Shown: positions 44,214 to 53,854, numbered from the stretch's first letter. The stretch is DNA of 64,000 nucleotides from Streptomyces sp. NBC_01275 (GCF_026340655.1 NZ_JAPEOZ010000001.1:2790001-2854000), one strand, 5' to 3'. The notes: generated from the sequence alone by a model not told the origin. Numbers and translations are program-made.

Positions 44214-44792
44214 TCAGCCGTTGCGCAGGCGCGCCGCCAGCCCGGCCAGGGTCTGGGCGGTGTCGGTCAGGCTCTGGACGGCCGCGTCCAGGTCCGCGGC
44301 CAGGCTGGACGCCGAGGGGGCGGAGCCCGTGGGGGCGGGGACCGGCGTACCGCGATAGCCGATGGGGCCGTCATGGGATGCGTCGAGGACCCATGTCGAC
44401 CACCTCGACGTCGCCGGGCACGGCCTGGAGCACGGCAGCCGCAGCTCGTGGGCGGAGTGCCAGCCACCGCCCCACCCCTCCTCGGTGCGGAACCGGTGCG
44501 GTCCTGACACGGAGGCGGAGGCGGAGACAGAGGTGGATGAGGAGGCGGAAACAGAGGGGGAGGCAGAGGTGGAGGCGCCCCCGATGCCCTCCGGAAACAC
44601 CCAGCTGCCGTTGAGGCGACCCCGGTACTCGTACGCCGTACCGTCGGCGGCGCGGTGACAGCCGTGGAAGTCGGACATGTTGGACTGGAAGCTGATGGCC
44701 GACTCCGCTCCGTCCTCTCCACACCAGTTCAGCTGCGCGGGCAGCGCGTGCTCGTCCCGGTCGGGCCGACTCGCGGACGCGCCTGCCGGCAT
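44214..44792 (-). CDS. Hypothetical protein with Ser/Ala/Val low-complexity linker
   Basis: Not recognised. The first ~75 residues include LNWCGEDGAESAISFQSNMSDFHGCHRAADGTAYEYRG, then a Ser-rich linker (STSASPSVSASSSTSVSASA), a Trp/Cys-containing part and a helical C-terminus (LAADLDAAVQSLTDTAQTLAGLAARL). There is no signal peptide. The start is uncertain: ATG 44792 is used, but a TTG at 44855 is in frame and neither has a good ribosome site. It is divergent from the lipase gene, so the two may share a regulatory region. Confidence 0.5.
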   Translation of the reverse strand: MPAGASASRPDRDEHALPAQLNWCGEDGAESAISFQSNMSDFHGCHRAADGTAYEYRGRLNGSWVFPEGIGGASTSASPSVSASSSTSVSASASVSGPHRFRTEEGWGGGWHSAHELRLPCSRPCPATSRWSTWVLDASHDGPIGYRGTPVPAPTGSAPSASSLAADLDAAVQSLTDTAQTLAGLAARLRNG

Positions 44793-44903
44793 GCCAATCG
44801 GGGCATTCACCACCGAACCAGCGCGAGGGAGCGCTACCGTCGTCTCCCTGATCAACCGTCAGCTCGGTGCTGCCCGAGCGGCGATTCCGTACGGGGGACA
44901 GCA

Positions 44904-46409
44904 GTGGCTCAGCTCAGGCATCTCATCGTCGTCGTGCCGGGAATCGGCGGGAGCGTCCTGCGGACAACCGAGGGGGCCGCCCGCTGGGACGAGCGCCGAA
45001 GGCGGTTCGCCGCCGCGGCGACGCGCCCGCACCGACTCGGCCTGGATGCTCATCCGAATCTGGTTCCGGTCGGGTTGATGCCGGACATCACGCTCGTCGG
45101 ACCCGTGGTCGTGCCCGGGTACGACGGCCTGGTGCGCAAGCTCCGCAGCCGGTTCGACGACGTACGGGTCGATGTCGCACGGTCCGGGGGCACGCCGGAC
45201 ACGCGCGCGGACGTGCTGCTCTTCCCGTACGACTTCCGGCACAGCGTGCAGCATGCCGCCCGCAGACTCCATGACGCGATCAGCGCTCGGCTGGGCGGCG
45301 AGCACACCGGGGCCCGGCACAGGCGCGTGATCGTGGTGGCGCACTCCATGGGCGGTCTGGTGGCCCGCTACTGGCTGGGCCCTCTCGGCGGCGCGGCCGA
45401 CTGCGCGGCCCTGATCACGCTCGGCACCCCGCATCGCGGCGCGCCGAAGGCCCTCGACGTCCTGGTGAACGGGCTGGCGGTGGGCCCGAAACGGCTGGCC
45501 AAGCTCACCGATGTGCTGCGGCAGTGGCCGTCGGCGTACGAACTCCTCCCGCGCTATGCCGCGGTAGGAGGCGAAAGCGGTGCGGGGGCGCTGGCCCCGC
45601 ACGAACTCGCGGTGGGAGCCGCGGGGGCCGTCACTTCGCAGTTCGCGGCGATGGCGAAGGAAGCGCGGAGCGTCCACGAGGACATCGAGTCGGCCTGGAA
45701 CGAGCTGTACGGGGGGAGGGACTGCCCCGAGGTGACGGCCGTGTTCGGCCGCGGACACGGCACGCTGCAGCAGGCGACGCTGTCGTCGGCCGGCATCACG
45801 GTGACGAAACACGCGGCCTCCTGGCTGCCGAACATGGACTGGCACGGCGACGGCACGGTCCCCGCCATCTCGGCGATCCCGATCGAGCAGGAAGACGTAC
45901 GTGCCCGCAGGGCGGTGACGGAACGGCACATGGCCCTGGGATCCGCGTCCGTGGCGATCGACGTCCTGGCCGAATACGCGGGCGACTCACTCGCCGCCGT
46001 ACGCGGCGACCAGCCCGAACGGCCATGGCTCGGGCTCGACCTGGACGAGACGGTTCCGGCCGGCCGGCCGGTCGCCGTCAGCGTGACCCTGTGCGGCGTA
46101 GGCGCTGATGAGCGTACGCGCGTACAGATCCGGGCCCGTCCCCTCGCCGGAGGACAGGGCGGCGGCGCGCCGTGGCAGCCCTGCCCGAGGGTGGACGAGG
46201 GCCGATGGCGGGCCGACCTTCCACCCCTGCCTCCTGGCACGTACGCCGTGGAAGTGGCCGCCGCCCAGGTGCCGACCGTCAGCCGACTCCACGCCCAGGA
46301 AGTCCTGGGCGTGGTCCGTGTCGAAGACATCGAGAACAACGGGGACGGTGGGGACAGCGGGGACGTCGACGACCTCAAGGTCCCGAGCGACGGGCAGGTG
46401 AGCGGGTGA
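44904..46409 (+). CDS. LCAT-like alpha/beta-hydrolase (lipase/acyltransferase)
   Basis: A 501-residue lipase-type protein without signal peptide. HLIVVVPGIGGSVLRT holds the oxyanion region; LFPYDFRHSVQHAARRL and VIVVAHSMGGLVARYWLGPL with Ser148 are characteristic of the lecithin:cholesterol acyltransferase group; LITLGTPHRGAPKAL follows, and NMDWHGDGTVPAIS is the likely site of the catalytic Asp. Residues ~380-480 may form a beta-rich domain. GTG 44904 has GGGGGAC in front. The stop overlaps the GTG of the giant repeat protein (46406-46409). A cytoplasmic lipase coupled to an NTPase-repeat protein resembles effector-sensor pairs. Confidence 0.82.
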   Translation: MAQLRHLIVVVPGIGGSVLRTTEGAARWDERRRRFAAAATRPHRLGLDAHPNLVPVGLMPDITLVGPVVVPGYDGLVRKLRSRFDDVRVDVARSGGTPDTRADVLLFPYDFRHSVQHAARRLHDAISARLGGEHTGARHRRVIVVAHSMGGLVARYWLGPLGGAADCAALITLGTPHRGAPKALDVLVNGLAVGPKRLAKLTDVLRQWPSAYELLPRYAAVGGESGAGALAPHELAVGAAGAVTSQFAAMAKEARSVHEDIESAWNELYGGRDCPEVTAVFGRGHGTLQQATLSSAGITVTKHAASWLPNMDWHGDGTVPAISAIPIEQEDVRARRAVTERHMALGSASVAIDVLAEYAGDSLAAVRGDQPERPWLGLDLDETVPAGRPVAVSVTLCGVGADERTRVQIRARPLAGGQGGGAPWQPCPRVDEGRWRADLPPLPPGTYAVEVAAAQVPTVSRLHAQEVLGVVRVEDIENNGDGGDSGDVDDLKVPSDGQVSG

Positions 46410-49400
46410 ACACAGCGTGGCGACGCTGGCCGAGCAACGACCCGAAAGCCCTGATCGAGTACGTCCAGCGCAAACGCCACGGCGAGAGCACCCCCGGGAC
46501 ACCGGCCGACCTTCTCGGCACCGCACTTCCGGCGCCCGGCGACACCCCGCCGATCGACCGCGCTCAGGCCTTGTACGAGGCGTTCGCCGACCGGGACATC
46601 GTCTACGCGGACGAGCCGACCAGCAGCGACCCCGGGCGGCAGACCGTCCGGCCGCCGTACGAGGTGCTGACCTCGCCCCGCCACGGCACATGCCTCGACC
46701 TCGCCGTCACCTTCGCCGGAGCGTGCCTCGACGCCGGACTGCACCCCCTGCTCCTGGTCACCGGCGGCAGCGGCGGCGGTCCCGCCCACGCCCTGGTCTC
46801 CGTATGGCTGGACGGCAACTGGTCGAATCGCGCCCACCGCGACTACCCCGCCCGCGAGACCGACGCCGGCTGGCAGACCCTGCCCCCGGACTTCCTCGAC
46901 CAGCTCGCCGACGCCGAGGACGCCCCCGGAGCGTTCCTCGCCGTCGACGTGACCGGTGCCGCCTCACGATCCGACGCCGCGGACCCCCGGCGGCGCCGAC
47001 CGCAGTCCTGGGCCGAGGCTGTCGCGTACGGCGCCGAACTGGTGCGGCAGGCCGCCGCCGAGGACCGCCTGGCCGTCACGCTCGACGTGGGCCTGGGCTA
47101 CGAGCAGTGCGAACCGCTTCCGCTGCCGGACCAGCCCCGCACCAAGGTGCTCACGCCGCCCTACCTGCCCGTCGACGACAGCGCCGACAGCGCCGACAGC
47201 GGGCCGCTGAAGCTGCTGTGGGCGCGCCACGAGACCATCCGCTTCCACCCCCGCGACGAACTCGACTTCCTCCAGGACCTGTTCCAGGCCCCCGACCCGC
47301 AAGGACCCCGCACCCGCATCGCGCTGCTGCACGGAGTCGGCGGCGCCGGAAAGACCCGTCTGGCCGCCGAACTCGCCCGCCGCCTCAGCGGCACAGCCTG
47401 GTTCACAGGCTTCCTGGTACGTGAACCGGACCTGCACGACTGCGCCTGGCTGGGACGGGTCGCCTCCCCGCTGCTCGTCGTCGTGGACTACGCCGACGAC
47501 CACAAGTCAGCCGACATCATCAACCTGCTGCGCACCCTGCACGACCGCGAGGCGCCCACCTGTCTGCTCCTGACCGCCCGCTCCATCAGCGGCTGGTGGG
47601 AGGACGTCGCCAACGCGATCAAGGACGACGGCGGTCTCAAGCCCCTCGTCCGGCCGGTGCCGCTGCCGCCCCGCCACCATCGCCAGGCAGGCGTCTACCG
47701 CTACGCGCTGCGCTCCTTCGGCACTGCGGACGCCACGGCCATGAGCAGCAGCCCACCGCCCGATCCGAACTCCGGGCGCTGGACCACCCTCGACCTGGTC
47801 ATGCTCGCCTGGCTCGCCGCCCGGGCACACGAGGAGAACGGCGACAGCACCGCGCCCGCCTCCGAGTCGGCCCTCTACGAGGAGATCCTGAAACACGAAC
47901 TCAAGTACTGGGTGCGCACGTACAAATCACACATCGGTCCACCGTCCAAGCGGACCCTGCAGATGCTCCGCGAAGCCGGTGCATGCGTCAGCCTGCTCTC
48001 CCCACGCGAGAACCGCCTCAACGCCGTCCTCAACGCCGTTGCCGAACTCGCCGCTGACGCGAGGCGGCGTGACGAAGTCACCGCCCTGCTAGAGGATCTG
48101 CTGCCCACGACTCCCGAAGACGGAACCGTCGCCGTCCGGCCCGACCCGATCGGGAGCCACCTCGCTTCCACCGTGTTTCACACGGACCATCCCCTACTGA
48201 GCAGGTGCCTTGAAACCGCAGATCCCGACGAGCAACTGAACGCCTGCGTGGGCGTGTCACGGCTCTCCACGGTGACCGGCCCCACAGAGGCGGCCGCCAT
48301 GGCCCGCAGGGCTCTCGAAGCAGTGCCCGAACTGTGGTCGGCGGCGCTCTCGGTGGCGGCTGCCCAGGGAGGTCCGTTCGTCGGTGCGCTCGAGCGGTTC
48401 GCCGCCGACGAGAGCACGTCGCTGCCGTTTGCCGCACTTGCCGTCACCTTGCCGATGGGGCACAGCAATCTGCGGGGCCTGGCCTTGATCGCGACCGAGC
48501 GTTCCCGGCCGGACGAGACTGCGGAATCCGATGAGGAAGCGCGGGCGACACTCGCCGGCTGGTACAACAACCTGTCCATCCGGCAGAGCGACACCGGGGA
48601 CCAACTGGCCGCACTCGAATCAATCACCGAAGCCGTCACCCACTACCGCGCCCTCGCCCACGGACCCAACGGACCCGCCCACCTCCCCAACCTCGCAACT
48701 ACCCTCAACAACCTCTCCAACTGCCTGAGCAACACCGGGGACCAGCAGGCCGCACTCGCCTTCGCCACCGAGGCCGTCGCCCACTACCGCACCCTCACCC
48801 AAGGACCCAACGGACCCGCCCACCTCCCCAACCTCGCCGGCTCCCTCAACAACCTCTGCGGATGCCAGAGCGAGACCGGGGACCAACAGGCCGCACTCGC
48901 CTCCGCCACCGAAGCCGTCAGCATTCGCCGCACCCTCACCCAAGGACCCAACGGCCCCGCCTACCTCCCCGACCTCGCCAACTCCCTCAACAACCTCTCC
49001 AACTGCCAGTCAAACACCGGCGATTGGCAGAACGCGCTCGCCTCCATCACCGAGGCCGTCGCCCACTACCGCACCCTCGCCCAGGGACCCAACGGCCCCG
49101 CCCACCTCTCCGACCTCGCCATGTCCCTCAACAACCTCTCCAACTGCCAGAGCGAGACCGGGGACCAACAGGCCGCACTCGCCTCCGCCACCGAAGCCGT
49201 CAGCATTCGCCGCACCCTCACCCAAGGACCCAACGGCCCCGCCCACCTCCCCAACCTCGCCGGCTCCCTCAACAACCTCTGCGGATGCCAGAGCGAGACC
49301 GGGGACCAACAGGCCGCACTCGCCTCCGCCACCGAAGCCGTCAGCATTCGCCGCACCCTCACCCAAGGACCCAACGGCCCCGCCTACCTCCCCGACCTCG

Positions 49401-51973
49401 CCAACTCCCTCAACAACCTCTCCAACTGCCAGGCGAGCACCGGCGATTGGCAGAACGCGCTCGCCTCCATCACCGAGGCCGTCGCCCGCTACCGCACCCT
49501 CGCCCAGGGACCCAACGGCCCCGCCTACCTCCCCGACCTCGCCGGCTCCCTCAACAACCTCTCCAACCGGCAGGACGACACCGGGGACCAGCAGGCGGCA
49601 CTCGCGTCCGCCATCGAGGCCGTCGCCCACTACCGCACCCTCACCCAGGGACCCAACGGCCCCGCCTACCTCCCCGACCTCGCCATGTCCCTCAACAACC
49701 TCTCCAACCGGCAGAGCAGCACCGGCGATTGGCAGAACGCGCTCGCCTCCATCACCGAGGCCGTCGCCCACTACCGCACCCTCGCCCAAGGACCCAACGG
49801 CCCCGCCTACCTCCCCAACCTCGCCAGCTCCCTGAACAACCTCTCCAACCAGCAGGGCGATACTGGAGACCAGCAGGCGGCACTCGCCTCCATCACCGAG
49901 GCCGTCGCCCACTACCGCACCCTCACCCAGGGACCCAACGGCCCCGCCTACCTCCCCGACCTCGCCATGTCCCTCAACAACCTCTCCAACTGCCAGTCAA
50001 ACACCGGGGACCAGCAGGCGGCACTCGCCTCCGCCACCGAAGCCGTCAGCATTCGCCGCGCCCTCACCCAAGGACCCAACGGCCCCGCCTACCTCCCCGA
50101 CCTCGCCAGCTCCCTCAACAACCTCTCCAACTGCCAAAACGACACAGATGATTGGCAGAACGCGCTCGCCTCCATCACCGAGGCCGTCGCCCACTACCGC
50201 ACCCTCACCCAAGGACCCAACGGCCCCGCCCACCTCCCCGACCTCGCCATGTCCCTCAACAACCTCTCCAACTGCCAGGGAAACACCGGCGATTGGCAGA
50301 ACGCGCTCGCCTCCATCACCGAGGCCGTCGCCCACTACCGCGCCCTCACCCAAGGACCCAACGGCCCCGCCTACCTCCCCAACCTCGCCGGCTCCCTCAA
50401 CAACCTCTCCAACTGCCAAAACGACACAGATGATTGGCAGAACGCGCTCGCCTCCATCACCGAGGCCGTCGCCCACTACCGCACCCTCACCCAAGGACCC
50501 AACGGCCCCGCCCACCTCCCCAACCTCGCCATGTCCCTCAACAACCTCTCCAACCGACAGAGCAGCACCGGGGACCAGCAGGCGGCACTCGCCTCCGCCA
50601 CCGAAGCCGTCAGCATTCGCCGCACCCTCACCCAGGGACCCAACGGCCCCGCCTACCTCCCCGACCTCGCCAACTCCCTCAACAACCTCTCCAACCGACA
50701 GGACGACACCGGGGACCAGCAGGCGGCACTCGCCTCCATCACCGAAGCCGTCACCGTTCACCGCGCCCTCGCCCAAGGACCCAACGGCCCCGCCCACCTC
50801 CCCGACCTCGCCATGTCCCTCAACAACCTCTCCAACCGGCAGAGCAGTTCCAGGGGGCAGCAAAGTGGCCTTCTGACATCTGACGAGGTGATCTCCGGAT
50901 TCGCCCCCGGTCCCCAAGCCGAACTGCTCATCTCCCGCGCACGCTGGCGCTTCACGCACGACGACCTCGCCGGAGCGGTCGCAGATCTCATGTCCGCCGC
51001 CCAATTCGCGGACGGGACGACAGATCCCACATGGGCCGGACGCTCCCGCCGCGCGGTTCGGGCATTCATCGACATGGTGCGCCAGAGCCCCACAACCAGC
51101 GCTGCCATGGAACAAGCGGCAGCGGGCCTGCCCGCCTGGGCGGTCGGGATACTTCCAGACCAGTCCGTCGAACGCTTCAACCGCTGGTTGTCCGCTCAAT
51201 CCTGGCCCGACCAGGAGAGTTTCCTACAGCAGACGTACGCCCTTCTCGCCACTCCAGAGGAACAGGCCGCCCTGGACGTCGTACGGGCCTTGTATCCCGA
51301 AACGACGGCGCTCAGCCGGCTCTCAGATCTCGTGCAGGAGGCCTCAGAGCGCGGACTTGAGCAAGTCCTGGACGAGCGCCGCAGAGTGCACACCGCCTAC
51401 GACCTGGTGAGCCGGTGGCTTGCCACTCCCACGTGGCCCGAAGACCTTCAGTTCCTGCGCGACCACCCGGGTCTCACCAGCGATCCACTCATCCGGGCGT
51501 TGCTCACCTCGAACCCCGAGGACGTGGCGTCGTCCCAGCACCTAGGCATCCTCGAACTCACCGAACGGCTTGAGATCCCGGACGTCTACGACGCGGTGAC
51601 CGACCCCACAACGGCGGTCGACACAGCGATGGGCTTTGTCGAGCAAGGCCAGCCGGAGGCTGTGTACCCGCTCCTGCTCGCCGCTCCCGTCCTCACCCAC
51701 ACGCCGTTCGTCACGCCCTACCTGTTCGCCGTACACCAGTTGTTCTCCCAGTCGGCCGACGAGAACCAGTCCTCCACTCCGGCTCCCGCCGAACTCATCG
51801 CCCAGGCCGCCGAGCAAGGCTCCGAAATCCAGCGTGGCGCCGGCGCGAATCGCCTTCGTGCCCTCGCACGCCACCGCCCGGGCCACGCCGCCGCGTTGCA
51901 TGATCTCGCCGACGCCCTCGCCCCGCCCTCCGAGGGCACGCCCGCCGGAGAACCTGCTTCTGATGCCGGATGA
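46406..51973 (+). CDS. Giant protein: transglutaminase-like domain, P-loop NTPase and 47-residue TPR-like repeats
   Basis: A 1,855-residue cytoplasmic protein. Residues ~85-145 look like a transglutaminase-type fold (Cys96 in GTCLDLAVTF, His128 in PAHALVSVWLDG). Residues ~280-560 are a STAND-like NTPase: Walker A HGVGGAGKT (310-317), Walker B LLVVVDYADD (Asp361), then LLLTARS. Residues 721-1472 are sixteen 47-residue repeats (NNLSNCQ...TGDxQxALASxTEAV...), with a broken seventeenth. The last ~365 residues are non-repetitive and helical. Such NTPase-TPR proteins act as sensors that oligomerise on ligand binding. Coupled by GTGA to the lipase gene. I do not recognise an exact described family. 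Confidence 0.8.
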   Translation: MNTAWRRWPSNDPKALIEYVQRKRHGESTPGTPADLLGTALPAPGDTPPIDRAQALYEAFADRDIVYADEPTSSDPGRQTVRPPYEVLTSPRHGTCLDLAVTFAGACLDAGLHPLLLVTGGSGGGPAHALVSVWLDGNWSNRAHRDYPARETDAGWQTLPPDFLDQLADAEDAPGAFLAVDVTGAASRSDAADPRRRRPQSWAEAVAYGAELVRQAAAEDRLAVTLDVGLGYEQCEPLPLPDQPRTKVLTPPYLPVDDSADSADSGPLKLLWARHETIRFHPRDELDFLQDLFQAPDPQGPRTRIALLHGVGGAGKTRLAAELARRLSGTAWFTGFLVREPDLHDCAWLGRVASPLLVVVDYADDHKSADIINLLRTLHDREAPTCLLLTARSISGWWEDVANAIKDDGGLKPLVRPVPLPPRHHRQAGVYRYALRSFGTADATAMSSSPPPDPNSGRWTTLDLVMLAWLAARAHEENGDSTAPASESALYEEILKHELKYWVRTYKSHIGPPSKRTLQMLREAGACVSLLSPRENRLNAVLNAVAELAADARRRDEVTALLEDLLPTTPEDGTVAVRPDPIGSHLASTVFHTDHPLLSRCLETADPDEQLNACVGVSRLSTVTGPTEAAAMARRALEAVPELWSAALSVAAAQGGPFVGALERFAADESTSLPFAALAVTLPMGHSNLRGLALIATERSRPDETAESDEEARATLAGWYNNLSIRQSDTGDQLAALESITEAVTHYRALAHGPNGPAHLPNLATTLNNLSNCLSNTGDQQAALAFATEAVAHYRTLTQGPNGPAHLPNLAGSLNNLCGCQSETGDQQAALASATEAVSIRRTLTQGPNGPAYLPDLANSLNNLSNCQSNTGDWQNALASITEAVAHYRTLAQGPNGPAHLSDLAMSLNNLSNCQSETGDQQAALASATEAVSIRRTLTQGPNGPAHLPNLAGSLNNLCGCQSETGDQQAALASATEAVSIRRTLTQGPNGPAYLPDLANSLNNLSNCQASTGDWQNALASITEAVARYRTLAQGPNGPAYLPDLAGSLNNLSNRQDDTGDQQAALASAIEAVAHYRTLTQGPNGPAYLPDLAMSLNNLSNRQSSTGDWQNALASITEAVAHYRTLAQGPNGPAYLPNLASSLNNLSNQQGDTGDQQAALASITEAVAHYRTLTQGPNGPAYLPDLAMSLNNLSNCQSNTGDQQAALASATEAVSIRRALTQGPNGPAYLPDLASSLNNLSNCQNDTDDWQNALASITEAVAHYRTLTQGPNGPAHLPDLAMSLNNLSNCQGNTGDWQNALASITEAVAHYRALTQGPNGPAYLPNLAGSLNNLSNCQNDTDDWQNALASITEAVAHYRTLTQGPNGPAHLPNLAMSLNNLSNRQSSTGDQQAALASATEAVSIRRTLTQGPNGPAYLPDLANSLNNLSNRQDDTGDQQAALASITEAVTVHRALAQGPNGPAHLPDLAMSLNNLSNRQSSSRGQQSGLLTSDEVISGFAPGPQAELLISRARWRFTHDDLAGAVADLMSAAQFADGTTDPTWAGRSRRAVRAFIDMVRQSPTTSAAMEQAAAGLPAWAVGILPDQSVERFNRWLSAQSWPDQESFLQQTYALLATPEEQAALDVVRALYPETTALSRLSDLVQEASERGLEQVLDERRRVHTAYDLVSRWLATPTWPEDLQFLRDHPGLTSDPLIRALLTSNPEDVASSQHLGILELTERLEIPDVYDAVTDPTTAVDTAMGFVEQGQPEAVYPLLLAAPVLTHTPFVTPYLFAVHQLFSQSADENQSSTPAPAELIAQAAEQGSEIQRGAGANRLRALARHRPGHAAALHDLADALAPPSEGTPAGEPASDAG
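48566..50872 (+). repeat. Array of sixteen 141-bp coding repeats plus a degenerate end
   Basis: The unit is 141 bp, 47 codons. Units begin at NNLS or NNLC and end LPDLAxSL. Two main types alternate: one with GDQQAALASATEAVSIRR, the other with GDWQNALASITEAVAHYR. Units 5-6 nearly repeat the sequence of unit 3 with its flanks, and several units match over long stretches at the DNA level, which indicates recent duplication or gene conversion. Confidence 0.95.
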
Positions 51974-52358
51974 GCCTCTCCCCAATAGGGTCCCCCACGC
52001 CCACGAACTGACGGTCGACGACATCGCCCATCTCGCCAACCTCGGCGCATGCATCCGCTCCGCCCGCGGATACCTGGCGATGCAGGATGCTTTGGACTGC
52101 GCGCTCAGGGCTGCGTTCCGTCACAGACAGGACGGTGTGAACTGGTCCGCGATCGGCGGCGTTCACCTGCCCCAGGACGGCGGCGGTCTGTGCGGTCTGT
52201 GCATCGACTATGCGGAGTTGTGCGTGCAGATCGCCCGTACGCGCTTCCCGCCCCGTCTGGTCATCCTCGACGTCTGCGACTCCGCCGCGCTGTCCGGTCC
52301 CCACCCCGACTGCCCTCCGCCGGAAGCGCACGGCGCCACCGAGCGCAATTTTCTTTGA
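51963..52358 (+). CDS. Small hypothetical protein downstream of the repeat protein
   Basis: Not recognised. About 131 residues (PHAHELTVDDIAHLANLGACIRSARGYLAMQDALDCALRAAF, GLCGLCIDYAELCVQIARTRFPPRLVILDVC), with seven Cys and no signal peptide. ATG 51963 overlaps the end of the repeat gene by 11 bases and has GGAG about 12 bases upstream. It is probably the third gene of the lipase operon and may be an accessory or regulatory subunit. Confidence 0.6.
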   Translation: MPDEPLPNRVPHAHELTVDDIAHLANLGACIRSARGYLAMQDALDCALRAAFRHRQDGVNWSAIGGVHLPQDGGGLCGLCIDYAELCVQIARTRFPPRLVILDVCDSAALSGPHPDCPPPEAHGATERNFL

Positions 52359-52439
52359 GGCAGAAGCGGCTGCCGCGTCCCGGACTCCGGGAGTTAGGGT
52401 CGGAGCTGATCATTGTCGCTGCGAAGGGGGTTCCGAAGT

Positions 52440-52982
52440 ATGAGCGGGATTGTGACGGCGGTCAGCAGTAACGGCGTGTACTCGTTCACCAAGCCGAACC
52501 GGGACAGCGTCACGTTGCTCGTCGGGCTCGGGGTGGAGGGGGATGTGCACGCCGGTGTGACGGTCAAGCATCGTTCGCGGGTTGCGCGGGATGCGACCCA
52601 GCCGAATCTGCGGCAGGTTCATCTCATCCATGAGGAGCTCTTCGCCGAGGTCGGCGAGGAGGGGTTCGCGGTGACGGCCGGCGATCTGGGCGAGAACATC
52701 ACCACCCGTGGGATCGACCTGCTCGGTCTGCCCGTCGGCACCCTGCTGCGGATCGGTGACGAGGCGGTCGTGGAGGTGACCGGACTGCGGAATCCGTGCC
52801 GGCAGATCGACGACTTCCAGGCCGGGCTCCTGAAGGAGGTCGTCGGCCGGGACGAGGCCGGGAACATCGTGCGCAAGGCCGGAGTCATGAGCATCGTGAG
52901 GGAAGGCGGCACGGTGCGCCCCGGCGACACGATCGAGGCGGAGCTTCCCAGCGGGCCCCATCGGGCCCTGGAGCAGGTCTGA
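52440..52982 (+). CDS. MOSC domain protein
   Basis: A 180-residue MOSC protein, beta-rich and related to the sulfur-carrier end of molybdenum-cofactor sulfurases. GVEGDVHAGVTVKHR, QVHLIHEELFAEV, DLGENITTRGIDLLGLPVG and the conserved Cys in VTGLRNPCRQID are visible. Such proteins handle molybdopterin-bound sulfur or reduce N-hydroxylated compounds. ATG 52440 follows GGGGG. A weak hairpin (GGAGT/ACTCC, 52994-53008) lies after the stop. Confidence 0.88.
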   Translation: MSGIVTAVSSNGVYSFTKPNRDSVTLLVGLGVEGDVHAGVTVKHRSRVARDATQPNLRQVHLIHEELFAEVGEEGFAVTAGDLGENITTRGIDLLGLPVGTLLRIGDEAVVEVTGLRNPCRQIDDFQAGLLKEVVGRDEAGNIVRKAGVMSIVREGGTVRPGDTIEAELPSGPHRALEQV

Positions 52983-53052
52983 CAGGGCTTTAGGAGTCGG
53001 TAACTCCCTTCCGGGAAAAGCGACTTACCGTCGTCCCGGGCTCCGCGCTCGC

Positions 53053-53066
53053 TACGATCACCGGCG
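53053..53066 (+). promoter_or_regulatory. -10 element giving a leaderless response-regulator mRNA
   Basis: TACGAT at 53053-53058 ends seven bases before the GTG at 53066, the spacing expected if transcription starts on the start codon. No convincing -35 box and no ribosome site are seen. Confidence 0.4.
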
Positions 53067-53854
53067 TGTGCGCAAACATCATGGTCGCCGAAGACGACGC
53101 GAAGCAGGCCGAGCTGGTGCGCCGTTATCTGGAGCACGAGGGGCATACGGTCGTGGTCGTCGGGGACGGCCGTACGGCTCTGGAGGAGGTGCGGCATCGG
53201 GAGCCCGATCTGCTCGTTCTCGACGTGATGATGCCTCGGGCCGACGGCCTCGACGTGGTGCGGATCCTGCGCGCCGAGTCCCGGGGGCTGCCGGTGCTGA
53301 TGCTGACGGCCCGCAGTACCGAGGACGATCTGCTGCTCGGCCTCGATCTCGGCGCGGACGACTACATGACCAAGCCGTTCAGCCCTCGGGAGCTGGTGGC
53401 GCGGGTGCGTACGCTGCTGCGTCGCAGCCGGGGTTCAGCCGCTCCCGGTGCCTCCGGTGCTCCCGGAGGCACTGATGCCACGGCCGCCGCCGTCTCGGAC
53501 GAGACGCTGTCGGTGGGTGCGCTCACCGTCGATCCGGTACGGCACGAGGTGTCGGTCGGGGGAACGCCCGTCGTGTGCACGCCCGGTGAGTTCCGTATCC
53601 TCGCCGCGATGGCGGCGGCGCCCGACCGGGTCTTCACCCGGCAGCGGCTCCTGGAGGAGCTGCACGGCTTCGACAAGTACGTCAGCGACCGCACCGTCGA
53701 CGTACACGTCAGTAACCTGCGCAAGAAGATCGAGCCCGCCCCCCGACGCCCGACCCGGCTGCTCACCGTCTTCGGCGTCGGCTACAAGCTGACGGATCCC
53801 GCGAAGGCGAAGGGGAAGACGGAGAAGAGGGGCGTGCACCGTGCCTCGTCGTGA
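53066..53854 (+). CDS. OmpR-type response regulator
   Basis: A 262-residue two-component regulator. The receiver domain has acidic residues in MVAEDD, phosphoacceptor Asp53 in LLVLDVMMPRADG and Lys103 in YMTKPFSPREL. A Gly/Ala/Ser linker leads to a winged helix of the OmpR group (VGGTPVVCTPGEFRILAAMAAAPDRVFTRQRLLEEL, RTVDVHVSNLRKKI). Start GTG 53066 or ATG 53081 are both possible. It overlaps the sensor kinase gene by 14 bases. Confidence 0.92.
   Translation: MCANIMVAEDDAKQAELVRRYLEHEGHTVVVVGDGRTALEEVRHREPDLLVLDVMMPRADGLDVVRILRAESRGLPVLMLTARSTEDDLLLGLDLGADDYMTKPFSPRELVARVRTLLRRSRGSAAPGASGAPGGTDATAAAVSDETLSVGALTVDPVRHEVSVGGTPVVCTPGEFRILAAMAAAPDRVFTRQRLLEELHGFDKYVSDRTVDVHVSNLRKKIEPAPRRPTRLLTVFGVGYKLTDPAKAKGKTEKRGVHRASS

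Noticed and set aside
48566..50872. Regular repeats that might be taken for a CRISPR array
   Set aside because: The period is 141 bp with no unique spacers, the repeats are in one reading frame and there are no cas genes.
49010..51199. Minus-strand frames with repeated Gly/Val/Glu units opposite the TPR array
   Set aside because: They mirror the sense repeats in a frame without stops; the sense strand explains the sequence, and no start signals or known motifs are present.
53029..53066. Full -35/-10 promoter for the response regulator
   Set aside because: Only the TACGAT -10 is convincing; no -35 hexamer lies at proper distance.
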